Of a stretch of 64,000 nucleotides of DNA, positions 44,766 to 55,500 are shown piece after piece; the first letter of the stretch is position 1, and each line of letters opens with the position of its first letter. The notes beneath the pieces were generated by a model. The model was given only the letters and a program-made list of their open reading frames with translations, did not search any database and was not told where the DNA came from. Both the position numbers and the translations under genes were made by a program. The stretch is from Anniella stebbinsi (taxonomy: Eukaryota > Chordata > Lepidosauria > Squamata > Anniellidae), in NCBI GenBank assembly GCA_029215795.1, contig JARDYH010000001.1, positions 118,136,533 to 118,200,532 of the forward strand, given 5' to 3'.

Positions 44766-46310
44766 ACTAAATTCTATAGTTAACCAGAACTGTACACAGT
44801 ATTCTAAGTGTGGTCACACCATAGATTTGTATAAAGGCAGTATGGGACTGGCAGTTTTATTCTGAATTACTTTTCTTATAATGCCTAACATGGAGTTTGC
44901 TGTCTTTACTAGGGATGTGCACTGGATCGGACCCGATCCACGATCCGAGTCCGGTCCAGTGGGAAATCGGATAAATTATCCGATTTCCGATCCGACAGCT
45001 GGATCGGCCGATCCAATCCGAACCGGTCCGAAAAGGCTCCGAACCGGTTCGGCGGATCGGCGGGCGCCCACTGGCGCCCACCGCCGTTTCCATTGGCGGG
45101 CGCCAGCGGGCGCCCGCCGATGAAAGTGGACAGCGGGGGGGGGAGGAGGGGGGCCCTTACCTTCCCGGCCCGTCCGCTCCCGTCCGGCGCCGGCGGCTAC
45201 TACCAGCAGGCTCCGCGGCCTACTCCAGGGTGGCGCGCCGGGTGATGTCATACCCCGGTGCGCTACTCAAGAGCAGGCCGCGGAGCCCGCTGGTAGTAGC
45301 CGCCGGCGCCGGACGGGAGCGGACGGGCCGGGAAGGTAAGCAGGGGGCGCGCGGAGGGTAGGAGGGGGCGCACGGAGGGGAGGAGGGGGGTCCTTACCTT
45401 CCCGGCCCGTCCGCTCCCGTCCGGCGCCGGCGGCTACTACCAGCGGGCTCCGCGGCCTGCTCCAGGGTGGCGCGCCGGGTGATTACCCGGCGCGCTACTC
45501 GAGAGCAAGCCGCAAAGCCGGCTGGCGGTAGCCGCCGGCGCCAGACGGGAGCGAACGGCCCTACAAGGTAAGCAGTGGTGGGTAAGGGGGCTTACCCCCC
45601 CCGGAGCCATCCGCTTCTATCCGCTGGCACCCGTGGGCGCCAGCGGATGGAAGTGGACGGCCCCAGGGGGGGTAGGGAGCGCGGGGGAGGGGGCTTACCT
45701 GCCGGGGTCGTCCACAGCGGACACCCCAGGGGGGAGGGAGTTAGGCCCCCCCTCACCCACCCGCCGCCATTTTTTCCTCATAGACTTGCATTGCAATGCA
45801 AGTCTATGGGGAAAAAAATGGCGGCCGATCCAAAAATTTCCGATTTTTGGATCGGGATCGTACTCGATCCGGTCTGGGGGGCCTCCGATTTTGTCCAAAC
45901 CGATCCGTGACAAAATTGGAGGTCCCGATCCGGGTCCCGATCCGATCCGGGGGGTCCGTGCACACCCCTAGTCTTTACAGCTGCCTCACACTGGGATGAC
46001 ATTTTCACTGAGTTGTCAACCACATTCCCAAGTGTTTTTTTTCTTGTTTAGTCACTGCAGGCTCAGATCCCATCCGTGTATATGTGATGTTGGGATGCCT
46101 TGCTCCAGTGTGCATCACTTTACAAATGCTTACGTAGAACTGTTGTTGCCATTTTGATGCCCATTTTCCCACTATGGAGAGATTCTTTGGGAGCTCTTGG
46201 TAATCTCACTTCATTTTAAAAACCCTAAATATTTGCGGTCAGCATCAAATTTGGCCATCTCACTGCTCACTCCTATATGCATGTTGTGAAGAAAGTGGAT
46301 AGGGAGGCAG
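44766..46310 (-). mobile_element. CR1 reverse-transcriptase fragment, right arm, split by element C
   Basis: Inverted copy of 27,735-28,145. It carries the same QCVAAVK..LGIIRK coding trace on the minus strand, but element C interrupts it within the GTCTTTAC site. No function is expected. Confidence 0.75.
44910..45970 (-). mobile_element. Element C: 1.06-kb GC-rich non-autonomous hAT inserted after the duplication
   Basis: Inverted relative to A and B: it begins TAGGGATGTGCACTGG and ends CCGTGCACACCCCTA. It is flanked by the exact 8-bp duplication GTCTTTAC (44,902-44,909 and 45,971-45,978). It has two palindromic units (centres near 45,240 and 45,478). The second has lost GACATC at its centre and reads GGGTGATTACCC. 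The CCGCCATTTTTT/CATAGACTTGCATTG palindrome is present at 45,765-45,825. The corresponding left-arm position (28,015-28,022) has one uninterrupted GTAAAGAC, the empty site. Confidence 0.95.
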
Positions 46311-46670
46311 TTTCTCCCTTTCTTATAATATTAGAATGAGGGTGGAAGTGAGCAGTGACGTAGCTATGTTTGGTGATGATACCAAATTATTTAGTCTTGC
46401 TAAAACAATGGAGGATTGTGAGGAGCTCCATAAAGATCTCTGCATACTGAGAGAATGGCCATGAAAAGGGCAAATGCTGTTCAATGTAAGCAAGTGTAAA
46501 GTGATGCACATTGGGGGATCACAATTTCACATATACACTAACAGGATCTGAGCTAATTAGCGGTGACTGACCAAGAAAGAGTTTGGAGCAGGGGAGGTGG
46601 ACAGCTTGATGAAAATGTTGATCCGGCTGCTGTGAAAAAGGCAACCTCCATGTAAGGCGTAATTAGGAAA
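46310..46670 (+). mobile_element. CR1 reverse-transcriptase fragment (plus), right arm
   Basis: Inverted duplicate of 27,345-27,690. It contains the same DDTKLFSLAKTMED-type coding trace and FNVSKCKVMHIG. Confidence 0.72.
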
Positions 46671-46833
46671 AGAATCCTAATTCTTGAAGACTAATATCAA
46701 AAATAGTAGGTTCTCTGATTTGCACTTGATGTATGTGGATTCTTTAATCTTACTATAGTAAAAATAACATTTTTTAGTTTTAGATTCATGACTGCATTAG
46801 CAGTAAGTTAGTTGGGAAACAAATGTATTAGGA

Positions 46834-47153
46834 TAGGCTGACCAGATAAAATCCAGGTCAGGGCTCATGTAACTTTAACAGTTGTAGAGAAAAGGGAATT
46901 TCAGCCAGTGTCATTTGTTTACAATTAGTACCTGGTGATATTCCCTCTTCATCGCAACAGTTAAAGGTGCATGCACTATACTAGAGTGACCATATATAAA
47001 AGAAGGCAGGGCCCCTGCAACTTTAACAGTTGTGATGAAAAGGGAATATCACCAGGAACTAATTGCATACAAATGACACTGGCTGAAATTCCCTTTTTTC
47101 TACAATTGTTAAAGTTGATTGAGCCCTGACCTGGATTTTATCTGGTCACCCTA
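46834..47153. mobile_element. Non-autonomous hAT-like MITE, TAGGSTGACC family, copy 4 (right arm)
   Basis: Duplicate of copy 3, with a perfect 8-bp target-site duplication, TATTAGGA, at 46,826-46,833 and 47,154-47,161. Confidence 0.92.
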
Positions 47154-47869
47154 TATTAGGAAGTGCAAAAAGTGAGTGTATTGCATCATTTGTGACAGCT
47201 CTATTCATACATAGTTTATGGTATGTAGTAAGTAAAGAACAAACCTAAGGATGCCTTTCTGTGTGTATATATGAAAGAGGCAGGCACACAGACATAGATA
47301 GACAGTGGGCCAGGCCTAAATTTCCAGCCTAATCTATCTTGCAGGGTTGTTGTGAGGGTAAAAGTAGCACATGCCATACACCCAAACATTACCAAACATT
47401 TGTTTTACATTTCTGTGAAAGTGAGCAGCAGAAGAAACTTACTAGATGGTTTTGGGGCAGTCATAGACTCTTAGCCTAACCTACCTCATGGGTTTTTGTG
47501 GGGGGAGATATGGCACTTGAAAGAATGATCAGTCTAGGGCTTTTCCCTTCCTCCTTACTAGAGAAGCTTCTTTGCAACTGATCAACTAAATGGAGTCTGA
47601 ACATCCTCTTATATCACTACATCTGATCCAGTACCAAGAATAGCCATGTGGGTGTTTAGAAATATTGCTCATTTTAATTTTAATCTATCCAAGTTTGGAT
47701 TTTTATTTTTATTTTTTTGCTCTAAAAATAGCCTGTGGTCAGTGAATCCTGTATTAAGCCTGTCAAAGATGTTGGTACTGGAGATAACAATACACAATAG
47801 TTTTGTTCAACCTAATAAAAAAATATTAGAAAAGCTAAGAGAATTCAGAATGTCGCTGACTCTTCTACC

Positions 47870-47990
47870 CTACAGGGTTGTTGTACTGATAAACTGGAGG
47901 AGGATTATGTAAACCACCTTAGGTTCCTTGCAAGAGGAAAAAAAGGCAGGATATAAATGTAACATTAATAAACGTATTACTACTTCTACT
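47870..47990 (+). mobile_element. SINE/L2-type fragment, right-arm copy
   Basis: Inverted duplicate of 26,030-26,160 with the CTACAGGGTTGTTGT..AAACCACCTTAGGTTCC..GGCAGGATATAAATGTAA phrase. Confidence 0.55.
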
Positions 47991-49006
47991 AATTATTATT
48001 ATTATTAATTATAATAACAATGAAGGAATAAAAATTCTTTAAAAATCAAATACATGGAATTTTTTTTAAAAAAAGAAAAAGAGGGGGGAGTTTAACCTCT
48101 TCTCTTACAAAAAGCCTTGGTCCCTAAATACACAGAGCTCTCAAAGAGAAGTACAGCCAAATCCACACTCCCCTTCAAGCTCGTGCATGGAGAATGAGAC
48201 TCATTGCACTCAGTGGAACTTACTTCTGAGTAGACATGCCTTGGATTGAATTGATATGAAAATTAATAATCAGCAGCCATAATCAAATGAACATACACAC
48301 ATGCAAAGCATGCAAGCAAGTTGTTAATTGTAGAGTTATAGTGCTGTAAAGGAGAGGGAATGCTCACTCACATCTCTCCCTCTCTGCCTTCTAAGGTTCC
48401 AGACTGTTTTTTTTAAAATAAAGGCTACAATCTTTTACACACTTACCTGGGAGTAAGATCATTGCATTCAGTCAATGGAAGTTACTTCTGAGAAGAGACT
48501 ACAGCAATCTCTTTGCTAGAGGAAGCGGCCATTGTAGCTGATGCAGGAGAGAGGGGTGAGACTCTACTGAGCGTGTGCCATAATCAAAATGGCCACCGGA
48601 TTTTTAAAGAGGCACAGTTTTAATTTAATAAAATCCACTTAAGCGAATTTTAAAAAAAGAAAAGCAGTTCCACCTACACTAGAACTGGAGGAAGTAGATC
48701 CTGCCATTAGATTAATTAATAAGGCTCCCCAAAGGTAAGGACAGCTGTGCACAAATAGTCGCAACCCCTGAGTTCAATTTTTGGTTTCGGATTCAGGGGA
48801 TTCTTTAATCTTTTCATTTTAAATTGCTCTCCTTCCCTCAGCCTTTCACCAATCTTATTGAAATTTTCAGGTAATGTAAAACAAACATTTCTTTCTGGCA
48901 CCTGTAAATTTCAGAGAGATTGGTGAAACATTTTCGATTTTATGGCTGTTAGAATGACCCCTCCCCAATTATCACTTGAACATGGTGGAATGTGTTTTTT
49001 ACTGAC

Positions 49007-49090
49007 GGCCCTTAACAAGGGAGGCACTGCTGTGCCTCCCTTAATACTGGGCTAGATGGATCAGTGGTCTGACCTGTATAAGGTAATGTC
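49007..49090 (+). mobile_element. CR1/L3-like 3' scrap at the outer edge of the right arm
   Basis: Contains CTGGGCTAGATGGATCAGTGGTCTGACCTGTATAAGG, the common vertebrate 'gggctagatggaccattggtctgacccagtataagg' repeat end. It starts immediately outside the duplication. Confidence 0.55.
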
Positions 49091-49231
49091 CTATGTTAAA
49101 AGAATAAGGGTGTTTTGTTGGAGACCCAGCCTTTGGGGTAGGGAGTTTTCTGTTTACACCTCACCTTTGGTGTAATACTCACCGCTCACATTCTCTGGTA
49201 TACAGCTCTGCCCCCTGAGAAAGGGCAAGGG

Positions 49232-49863
49232 GAGAGATCATTGGATCATAGAATGGTAGAGTTGGAAGGGGCCTATAAGGCCATCAAGTCCAACCCCCTG
49301 CTTAATGCAGGAATCCACCTTAAAGCATCCCTGACAGATGGTTGTCCAGCTGCCTCTTGAAGGCTTCTGGTGTGCATAATTGGTTACATTGTCATACTGC
49401 TCTAACAGTCAGGACGTTTTTGCTGATGTCCAGCCGGAATCTGGCTTCCTATGACTTAAGCCCATTATCCAGTTTCCTGAATTCTGGGATGATCGAGAAG
49501 AGATCCTTGCCCTCCTCTGTATGACAACCTTTCAAGTATTGGAGAATGGTATCATGTCTCCCCTCAGTCTTCTCTTATCTAGGCTAAACATGCCCAGTTC
49601 TTTCAGTTGCTCATCATAGGGCTTTGTTTCCAGTCCCCTGATCATCCTTGTTGTTCTCCTCTGAACTCTCTGCAGCTTTTCAGTATGATTCTTGAAGCAT
49701 GGTGGACACAATACTCAAGATCAGGCCTAACCAGTGCTGCATAGAGGGGACCCAGTACCTAGTGTGATTTGGAAACTATACTTCTATTAATACATCCCAG
49801 TATAGCATTGGACTTTTTTACAGCCACATTACACTATTGGCTCATATTCAGCTTTGGATCTAC
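49232..49863 (-). mobile_element. CR1 LINE 3' region (non-coding, antisense to the window)
   Basis: Starts with ATCATAGAATGGTAGAGTTGG then AAGGGGCCTATAAGGCC, and continues through CCAACCCCCTGCTTAATGCAGG, ATGTCTCCCCTCAGTCTTCTC and CCTTGTTGTTCTCCTCTGAAC. This is the classic antisense CR1 order. It is the most complete CR1 3' region in the window. The apparent frames have no meaning. Confidence 0.85.
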
Positions 49864-51840
49864 AGGAATGGACACCAAGGTATATCTGTGGGGCATATTT
49901 CAGGGCCACCAGTGGGAGCTAAGTGGGTATAAGCCTTGTCTGTGTTGGGATGAGGGAATTCATTGGATGCCCATATCCGATTTTTAGCACTGCACTTCAG
50001 GAAAGTGAATTCACCTGCTCCAGTGCTACTAGGAGGCAGGTGCAGTGTGATATTTGGTTGCTTCTTGCAGCCCGCCTGGATGACATTACAGCTTCTGGAA
50101 GATCCACCCACTGGAAATAGACCCCCGGTGACACCGATCCTCTCATCTCCATCTGAGGTACAGGAAGGGTCTTTAGGAACTGCAAGCATGGTAAACTGGA
50201 ACACACATGTTTGGATGCTGTATGAGCATCTGGGAGTTCCGCTCCCAAGGCAACAGCAACAATGGCATTAAAACACCCATTGGAAGTGGATCCCTGTGAC
50301 AGCAATACTCACACCCCCATATGAGGCACATGAACAGTTATTTGAAAGTGCAAGCATGATGACCTACAGATGACCCAGGCACTATGCCCATCACCAACCC
50401 AGCACATTCCACTGAAATCACACACCAATTCCAGGGAATCACCTACCTCCACAGGGTTGTCTGAACAAGAACTGGCATTGGTTCTGCAACTGGCCTTACC
50501 AGCGGTATGGCAGGTTCTCACCAGTGGTGGCTGCCAGCATATGGGTATAGTGTGGCCGGCTGGACTGGGCCCCACAGCTGCTGCACACCAACTGGTGTGC
50601 AGGAGCCATATGTCTTGGCCAACGCCAACACAATCCCAACTTGAGCAATTTCCACTCCTCGGCACCCACCACCAGAGGAAAGATTATGTAGGGCAAGTTT
50701 ATTTATGACTTTTCCCTCTTTGTTGTGCGCCAAAGCAAGGGATAGGGTGATGAGGAATTTCAGGAGGTTAGGAGCAAATGTTGCTTGCATGTGGGCTAAC
50801 TGGCTGCCAAGAATCCTGATGTAGGGACGTTCTGCAATAGAAATCCCCAGAACATGGATGGAACTTGATTAAATATTTTGATATTATATACTGGGCATAT
50901 ATGCAATTTGAGGGCGGGGCCAGGCTGGCCTATAAAAAGGCATTGCATATAAAAGCTGCCTTTCGACCCTTCCATTAGTGGAAATCTTAAAGACCAGGAT
51001 TTGTGGCTATAGCTTATGTTTCTGGCCAGGCCTGAAATTGGGGATAGTTCTCACAGGGGACATATCCCTGCTCAACAGCCCTGCCTAGGTTCCTGGGCTA
51101 AGCACTGGACAGGGGATTCAATTCAACTACTTTGTAGGCATTCAGCTCATGGGAGTCTTGCATCAGAGCCTAATGCTGATAACACCATGAATGTTCCATT
51201 TGCAGTGGTCAACATACTTTTACCAAATCTAGAGGATGGTTGTGTCCTGGACAAGATTGATAGAGTGGCTCCAAGCCTGGAGGCAGGATACAGTCCCCTC
51301 CAGAAGGACACTGCCCAATTAAGAATGAGCCCCTTCAGTGGACACTGAGGTGGTAGGTTTGGGAGATAGACTTTGAATCCCATTCCAAGGGCAGCACATA
51401 GTACGATCATAATATTGAGACATCGTTAATACACTATGATTTCACAACCCTATAGAAAGGGCGGTTGTGTGAGCCTTTTCATGGCCTTCTGCACAGTATA
51501 AAGTAAGGCTTCATGTTCCTGGCAGAGGACAACGTCATTGCCATCACTCTATTACAAACCCTAGTGCAAAAGTTCAGGAACTGGCTCCTGGGGCTTTTTG
51601 AGACCAGACCAGCAGCACCATTGAGTCTGGTGATTTAATGGCACACAGGCTTGGAGGCTTTTCCTAGCACCTAACACCAAGGCTGCTTACGGTAAGGCAG
51701 GTAGGGAACTTTCTGTCCTTGAGTCTGCTAAGCAACTGCAGTTTTGGCCCTCACCTATACAGATATTTCATTCTCTTGGTTTAGTGATATTATAGGCTAC
51801 AAACTAGAGGGGCCTTGGTATAAGTGTCTCCTGTCTCTGC
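49864..51840 (+). other. Unrecognised sequence, possibly the 5' part of the tyrosine-recombinase element
   Basis: Moderately GC-rich, begins where the CR1 phrase breaks off, and is followed by tyrosine-recombinase remains in the same orientation. It holds a cluster of overlapping frames on both strands with no domain I can name. Near 50,915-50,965 are a GGGCGGGGCC box and two TATAAAA-like words (CTATAAAAAGG and CATATAAAAGC), which could be an old internal or terminal promoter. Membership in the downstream element is inference. Confidence 0.35.
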
Positions 51841-51843
51841 TTA

Positions 51844-52160
51844 GTGCCTGAACTGTGCCCAGTAAAAGCAATGGAGGCATTTTCAGCAGTGAGGGACGCA
51901 GAGTGCAGACCTCTATTCTGTCATAGTGAGGTGGCCTCATTAATGACATACCTGTTCTGGGCTGTAGCACACTGGCTTGTACATGCTTGTTCAGTGTACC
52001 TTTATTTCAGTATACATTCCGCCATGGGGCCTCTTCTCTGGTGGCCAGCGGGGCCTCTCATTTCACAAAGAATGTGTTGAGAACAGTAGGAGTCTGAGGC
52101 ATTCTGGGTTTGTCCATTTCTGGAGAGTTGGAATGCAATTAAGTTTCCAGTTCTGGTTCT
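51844..52160 (+). pseudogene. Tyrosine recombinase of a Ngaro/DIRS-type retroelement (relic)
   Basis: In frame it reads ELCPVKAMEAFSAVRDAECRPLF, matching the LCPVRAL..Y..R....PLF signature that precedes the catalytic block in vertebrate tyrosine-recombinase elements. FSIHS follows near 52,005 (the H-x-x-R block normally reads THSFRIGAA). In a shifted frame, GLSFHKECVENSRSLRHSGF matches the 'GLS....I..IGRWRSSAF..Y' end with its R-W-R lost. At least one frameshift and loss of the H-S-F-R arginine make it inactive. Confidence 0.65.
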
Positions 52161-52164
52161 CACA

Positions 52165-52800
52165 CTTCTTTCTTTAGATTGCTGGAATTGCGGAAACCAG
52201 TGCAGGTGCTCACCTAAGTGTGGCACGGTTTTCCGGACCGGTTGGAGGGCTGCCCAGTCAGAGTGCAGAAGTACAGTTCAGGCCCAGTCAGAAGTGCTAG
52301 TGTCCAAGGGTTGGACAGATGCGGCATGTGGTGGGAGCGCCTCCTGCCCACAGAATTCCAGCATGGTCTGGTGCGTTGCCCCCTGCAGGTGGGGGAACAA
52401 TTTGGTTGGTGCATCGCCATTGGCATCATGGTGGTTCTGCCTGATATCCAGAAAGGTCTGGATGGAAAGCTGGAAATGAGATTGTGCTACTGTGGTCCTG
52501 CCTGATTCCCAGAAGGGTCTGGATGGAAGGCTGGAAACGAGATTGTGCTACTGTGGTCCTGCCTGATTCCCAGAATGGTCTGGATGGATGGTTGGAAACT
52601 GCGGGCCCTGGATGGGCCTGCCAGAAGTTAAATAGGCTTTTAGATATCATAGACAAGTAGGGAGCTTATTGACAGGATGGTGTACATTTGCCAATTTGGG
52701 CAATGACCTATTCCTGTCTGATCTGCAAAGAGACCTGAGAGAAGTTTTTGAGCAGGTGGGGGTTGAACGATAAAGCAATAGGCTTTTCGTTCCCCTGTGG
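52165..52800 (+). pseudogene. SGNH-hydrolase-like region of the same retroelement (relic)
   Basis: Downstream of the recombinase, one frame reads GMWWERLLPTEFQH, comparable to the GM.W..LLP.... segment that follows the recombinase in these elements. After a tandem-repeat insertion, GGCAATGAC at 52,699-52,707 encodes Gly-Asn-Asp, followed by LFLSDLQRDLREVFEQ. This fits the G-x-N-D block of SGNH hydrolases. Stops and shifts occur throughout. The order recombinase, then SGNH domain is known from Ngaro-type elements and supports the assignment. Confidence 0.55.
52430..52600. repeat. Three tandem copies of a 61-62-bp unit
   Basis: The unit GGTYCTGCCTGAT..CCAGAA.GGTCTGGATGGA..GGAAA.. begins near 52,432, 52,494 and 52,555. 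It interrupts the SGNH-like reading frame. Confidence 0.85.
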
Positions 52801-52957
52801 CTGTTAGGGTGGGCATGCTTAGAGGAAAGGGATGGTGATCATTCTGTGGCACTGTTGTTTGGTGACAGGTGATACCTGAGGCCTTCCATTGAGAGTTCCG
52901 CAGCCCCAGTGTGGGGATAAGACCACCTGTTAGGCTGACTCTTGTCACTCCAACCAG

Positions 52958-53214
52958 TGTTATGAGGCCTGGGGGGTGAGTGGCATGGGTCGGTCTACCC
53001 TCCCCAAAAGGGGTATGGCCTGGGTGTGGCGATCATCTGACGCCACTTGCCAGACACAGAATGCTTTGCCCGATATAAAACGCCTAGCGAGTTGCTGGCG
53101 TAGTTTAGGGCCTGCCCAGTTTCCCTTTGAAGATCTTCAATAAATGTGGCCCAAATTTGATACCATATACAGTTGTCTCATCTCGTTATTTCCCCCTTCC
53201 GCCTGCAGATGACT
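52958..53214 (+). repeat. LTR-like terminal segment with TATA box and polyadenylation signal
   Basis: Runs from about TGTTATGAGG to CTGCA. A TATAAAA box at 53,074-53,080 lies about 60 bp before AATAAA at 53,139-53,144, followed by a GT/CT-rich stretch, the usual U3-R-U5 layout. No second copy of this segment was found upstream, so a matching 5' repeat is missing or too decayed. It could be the terminal repeat of the recombinase element or a solo remnant of another retroelement. Confidence 0.45.
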
Positions 53215-53224
53215 ACTTCTTGTG

Positions 53225-53384
53225 TAGGGTGACCGTACAAAAAGGAGGACAGGGGTCCTTCATCTTTAACAGTTGTATAGAAAAGGGGATATCAGCAAGT
53301 GTCATTTGTACACATGTAGCACCTGGTGAAATTCCCTTTACTAAATAACTGGAGCCCTGTCCTCCTTTTCATATGGTCACCTTA
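53225..53384. mobile_element. Short TAGGGTGACC-family MITE, copy 5
   Basis: A 160-bp version: TAGGGTGACCGTACAAAAAGG to ATATGGTCACCTTA. It keeps the CTTTAACAGTTGTA and GCACCTGGTGAAATTCCCTT core once instead of twice. No clear 8-bp duplication remains. Confidence 0.72.
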
Positions 53385-54080
53385 GTGTAGACAAGGTATA
53401 CTTATTCATTCATTTATTTGATTGGTATTTCACTCAAATAACACTTTCTACCAAAAATGATACTCAAGGTGGTAAGAAGGTTCTCTAACACACCAAGTTT
53501 TTTCAAGGCAAGCAAAAAAAAAAGGACTAATAACTATACACTGATTACCCTAGAACAATACAAATCTGCTCCCCCTACCAGTTATGCATGCTGAGACCAA
53601 AAGAAGCAATGTATTCCATCTCATAGTTTTCTACAGCTTATCTTTTAAAATGTGATTGCTTTTTCAATCTTAATTTTGTTATTGCCAAGACCTATTATCC
53701 ATCTTACATTTATTTATTGGGTCACACCCTTTTCTGCCTAAAGCTCTTCCAACTGTTTATATTCCTCTACTTCCCTTGGTACACTGATGACATTTTTATG
53801 GATGGGTGGATCTAGTCCATGCCACTGTTGCATGATTTTACGCATAATCATATTATGTTTTCACATTAATTTGCATAAAAAAATAAAAGTTCCATCCTGC
53901 ATATTAGTCCAATAGGTGCAGATCAGGTCATTTTATGCAGGAATTCACAAATAACAAATTCCTCACACATCCTTAGATCGATCTTTTGAACTTCAAACTG
54001 TTTTCTGAAGCAGCCATGTTCCATTGCTTAGGGTGGGCAGGAAACTTCCCTCTCACTCTTTTCATACTAGAGGCCACATT
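53385..54080. other. No gene recognised
   Basis: AT-rich DNA with no recognised gene. A CACACATCCTTA phrase at about 53,964-53,977 resembles a decayed hAT-type terminus, without a partner. Confidence 0.4.
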
Positions 54081-54235
54081 AAGAACATATGAAGAGCCAT
54101 GCTGGATCAGAACAAGGGTCCATATAGTCCACTCTGTTCACACAGTGGCTGACTAGCTGTCGACCAGGAACCCACAAGCAGGACACAGATGCAACAGTCT
54201 CTCTTTCCTCTGCCCAGATTCCCAGGAAGTCAGTT
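54081..54235 (+). mobile_element. CR1/L3-like 3' fragment
   Basis: AAGAACATATGAAGAGCC..GCTGGATCAGAACAAGGGTCC..CTCTGTTCACACAGTGGCTGAC..GGAACCCACAAGCAGGACA is the well-known amniote 'aagaagagccctgctggatcagaccaaaggtcc' repeat. It is non-coding. Confidence 0.65.
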
Positions 54236-54450
54236 GAACATGGCACTCCAGCCAGTCAGTTGTTTGCAGCTTCCCCTACTTTAACAGCAAGTCATTCTCT
54301 GTTATGGCTGGTACCTGCTGCTGCACACACATGCCTGTCCCCTCTTTTCTCCCAGCCTATTGGCTGTTGTGCACTTATGCCACTTCTCACCTGTGTTGCA
54401 CACTCAGAATTCTTAGAAGAAAAAACTGTGGTCTGTCACTAAATCACACA

Positions 54451-54699
54451 GGCCCTGTTCAGACAAAATGCTAAATCATGATGGTTAAGCATTTTGAGCT
54501 AAATTGTATGGCTTAGTGTTTTGTGTGAACCTGTTCAGACGACATGCTAAGCCATGGTGGTTAAGCATTTTGAACTAAACATTGTATCTTAGTGTGTCAT
54601 GTGAGTCATTCCTAACCATGGTGGCTACATAAGCATAATCACTTGTTGCAAAAGAGTTAGTGGCCTAACCATGGCTTAGTGTGTTGTCTGAACTGGCCC
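54451..54699. mobile_element. MITE, GGCCTGTTCAGACAACATGCTAA family, internally duplicated
   Basis: Starts GGCCCTGTTCAGACAAAATG and ends GTGTTGTCTGAACTGGCC. A second terminus-like copy (CCTGTTCAGACGACATGCTAAGCC) lies inside at about 54,530, so one copy probably inserted into, or was duplicated within, another. Confidence 0.72.
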
Positions 54700-54889
54700 A
54701 TAGGCACTAAAGAAGGCAGAACATTGGTGGTGAATGCTGTCTCATGATCCCAATTTTATCCTAAATAGTTGTCTTAGCCAATCAGCACATTCAAGAAGAA
54801 CACTTCCAAGGGCTAGTTTCCATGATGATCCAGTTCTGTATGTTTGTATTATCTGCAGTTGCATCATGCAGATATTATCAATGCTTGCT

Positions 54890-55500
54890 ATAGCAATCTA
54901 AATAGAACAGCATCTGTAGATGTTAGTGTAGAAATTTGGACATGATACAAATATATCTCATCTGCCACAAAGGTAATGTATGAATCAAGCCAAAGCCAGA
55001 TCATTAATAAAGAGTCAAGAACTCTTAGAATGAAGCTGTATAGAACTTCCCAAATTGTGGAATTGTTGCTATAATCTGCTTGTGGCCTTCCAACTAAATG
55101 AATACCCATCGTACAGAAATTTATGTCAGCCAGCTCAAGCTTTCTTGCAAAATTGTCAGTACCGTACTGAAGGCAAGATATATCAACTTCACTTCCATTG
55201 TCTACTAAGCCAATAAATTTATCAAAGAAGCAAACTAGGTAGGTCTGGCCAGCTTTCTTTGTAATATACCACTTTTCTCTTACTGCTTATAAAGTGTTAA
55301 GAACAAGAAGTATTCCTGATATTCTTTGTAAAGAGAGAAAAATGTGATCCTGTCTGAGATGTTTTACAAAAAGATTTTGGAAGGGAAATCCCTATAAGCA
55401 TGTCCACAATATCGTTGTGTTGCTTGCAGTACAGACTTGGTTGACTGCCAAATATGACATCAATTCCATCCTCAACAAAGGCAGACATTGTCAGGACTAC
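54890..55500 (-). pseudogene. CR1 reverse transcriptase (relic)
   Basis: In frames on the minus strand: AGQTYLVCFFDKFIGLVDNG then SEVDISCLQYGTDNFARKL, matching the CR1 'K.CLTNLV.F.D.V...VD.G..VDV.YLDF.KAFD.V' block, with the first catalytic aspartate region degraded (YLDF to CLQY). It continues to LYSFILRVLDSL and ADEIYL, the remains of 'LFNIFINDL' and 'FADDTKL'. The second catalytic D-D is now D-E. At least two frameshifts are visible. Confidence 0.6.

Larger units (their letters stand above)
41149..49006 (-). repeat. Right arm of the large inverted duplication (7.9 kb)
   Basis: Reverse complement of 25,016-30,825. It is about 2 kb longer than the left arm. Element C with its duplication explains 1,069 bp, extra fold-back sequence (about 42,111-42,782) about 670 bp, and 44,242-44,523 another 282 bp; small indels explain the remainder. 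High identity over most of its length makes the event recent relative to the LINE decay it contains. Confidence 0.95.

Noticed and set aside
50915..50965. GC box plus TATA as a host promoter
   Set aside because: No coding exon or conserved transcript is visible downstream, and retroelement remains follow in the same orientation.
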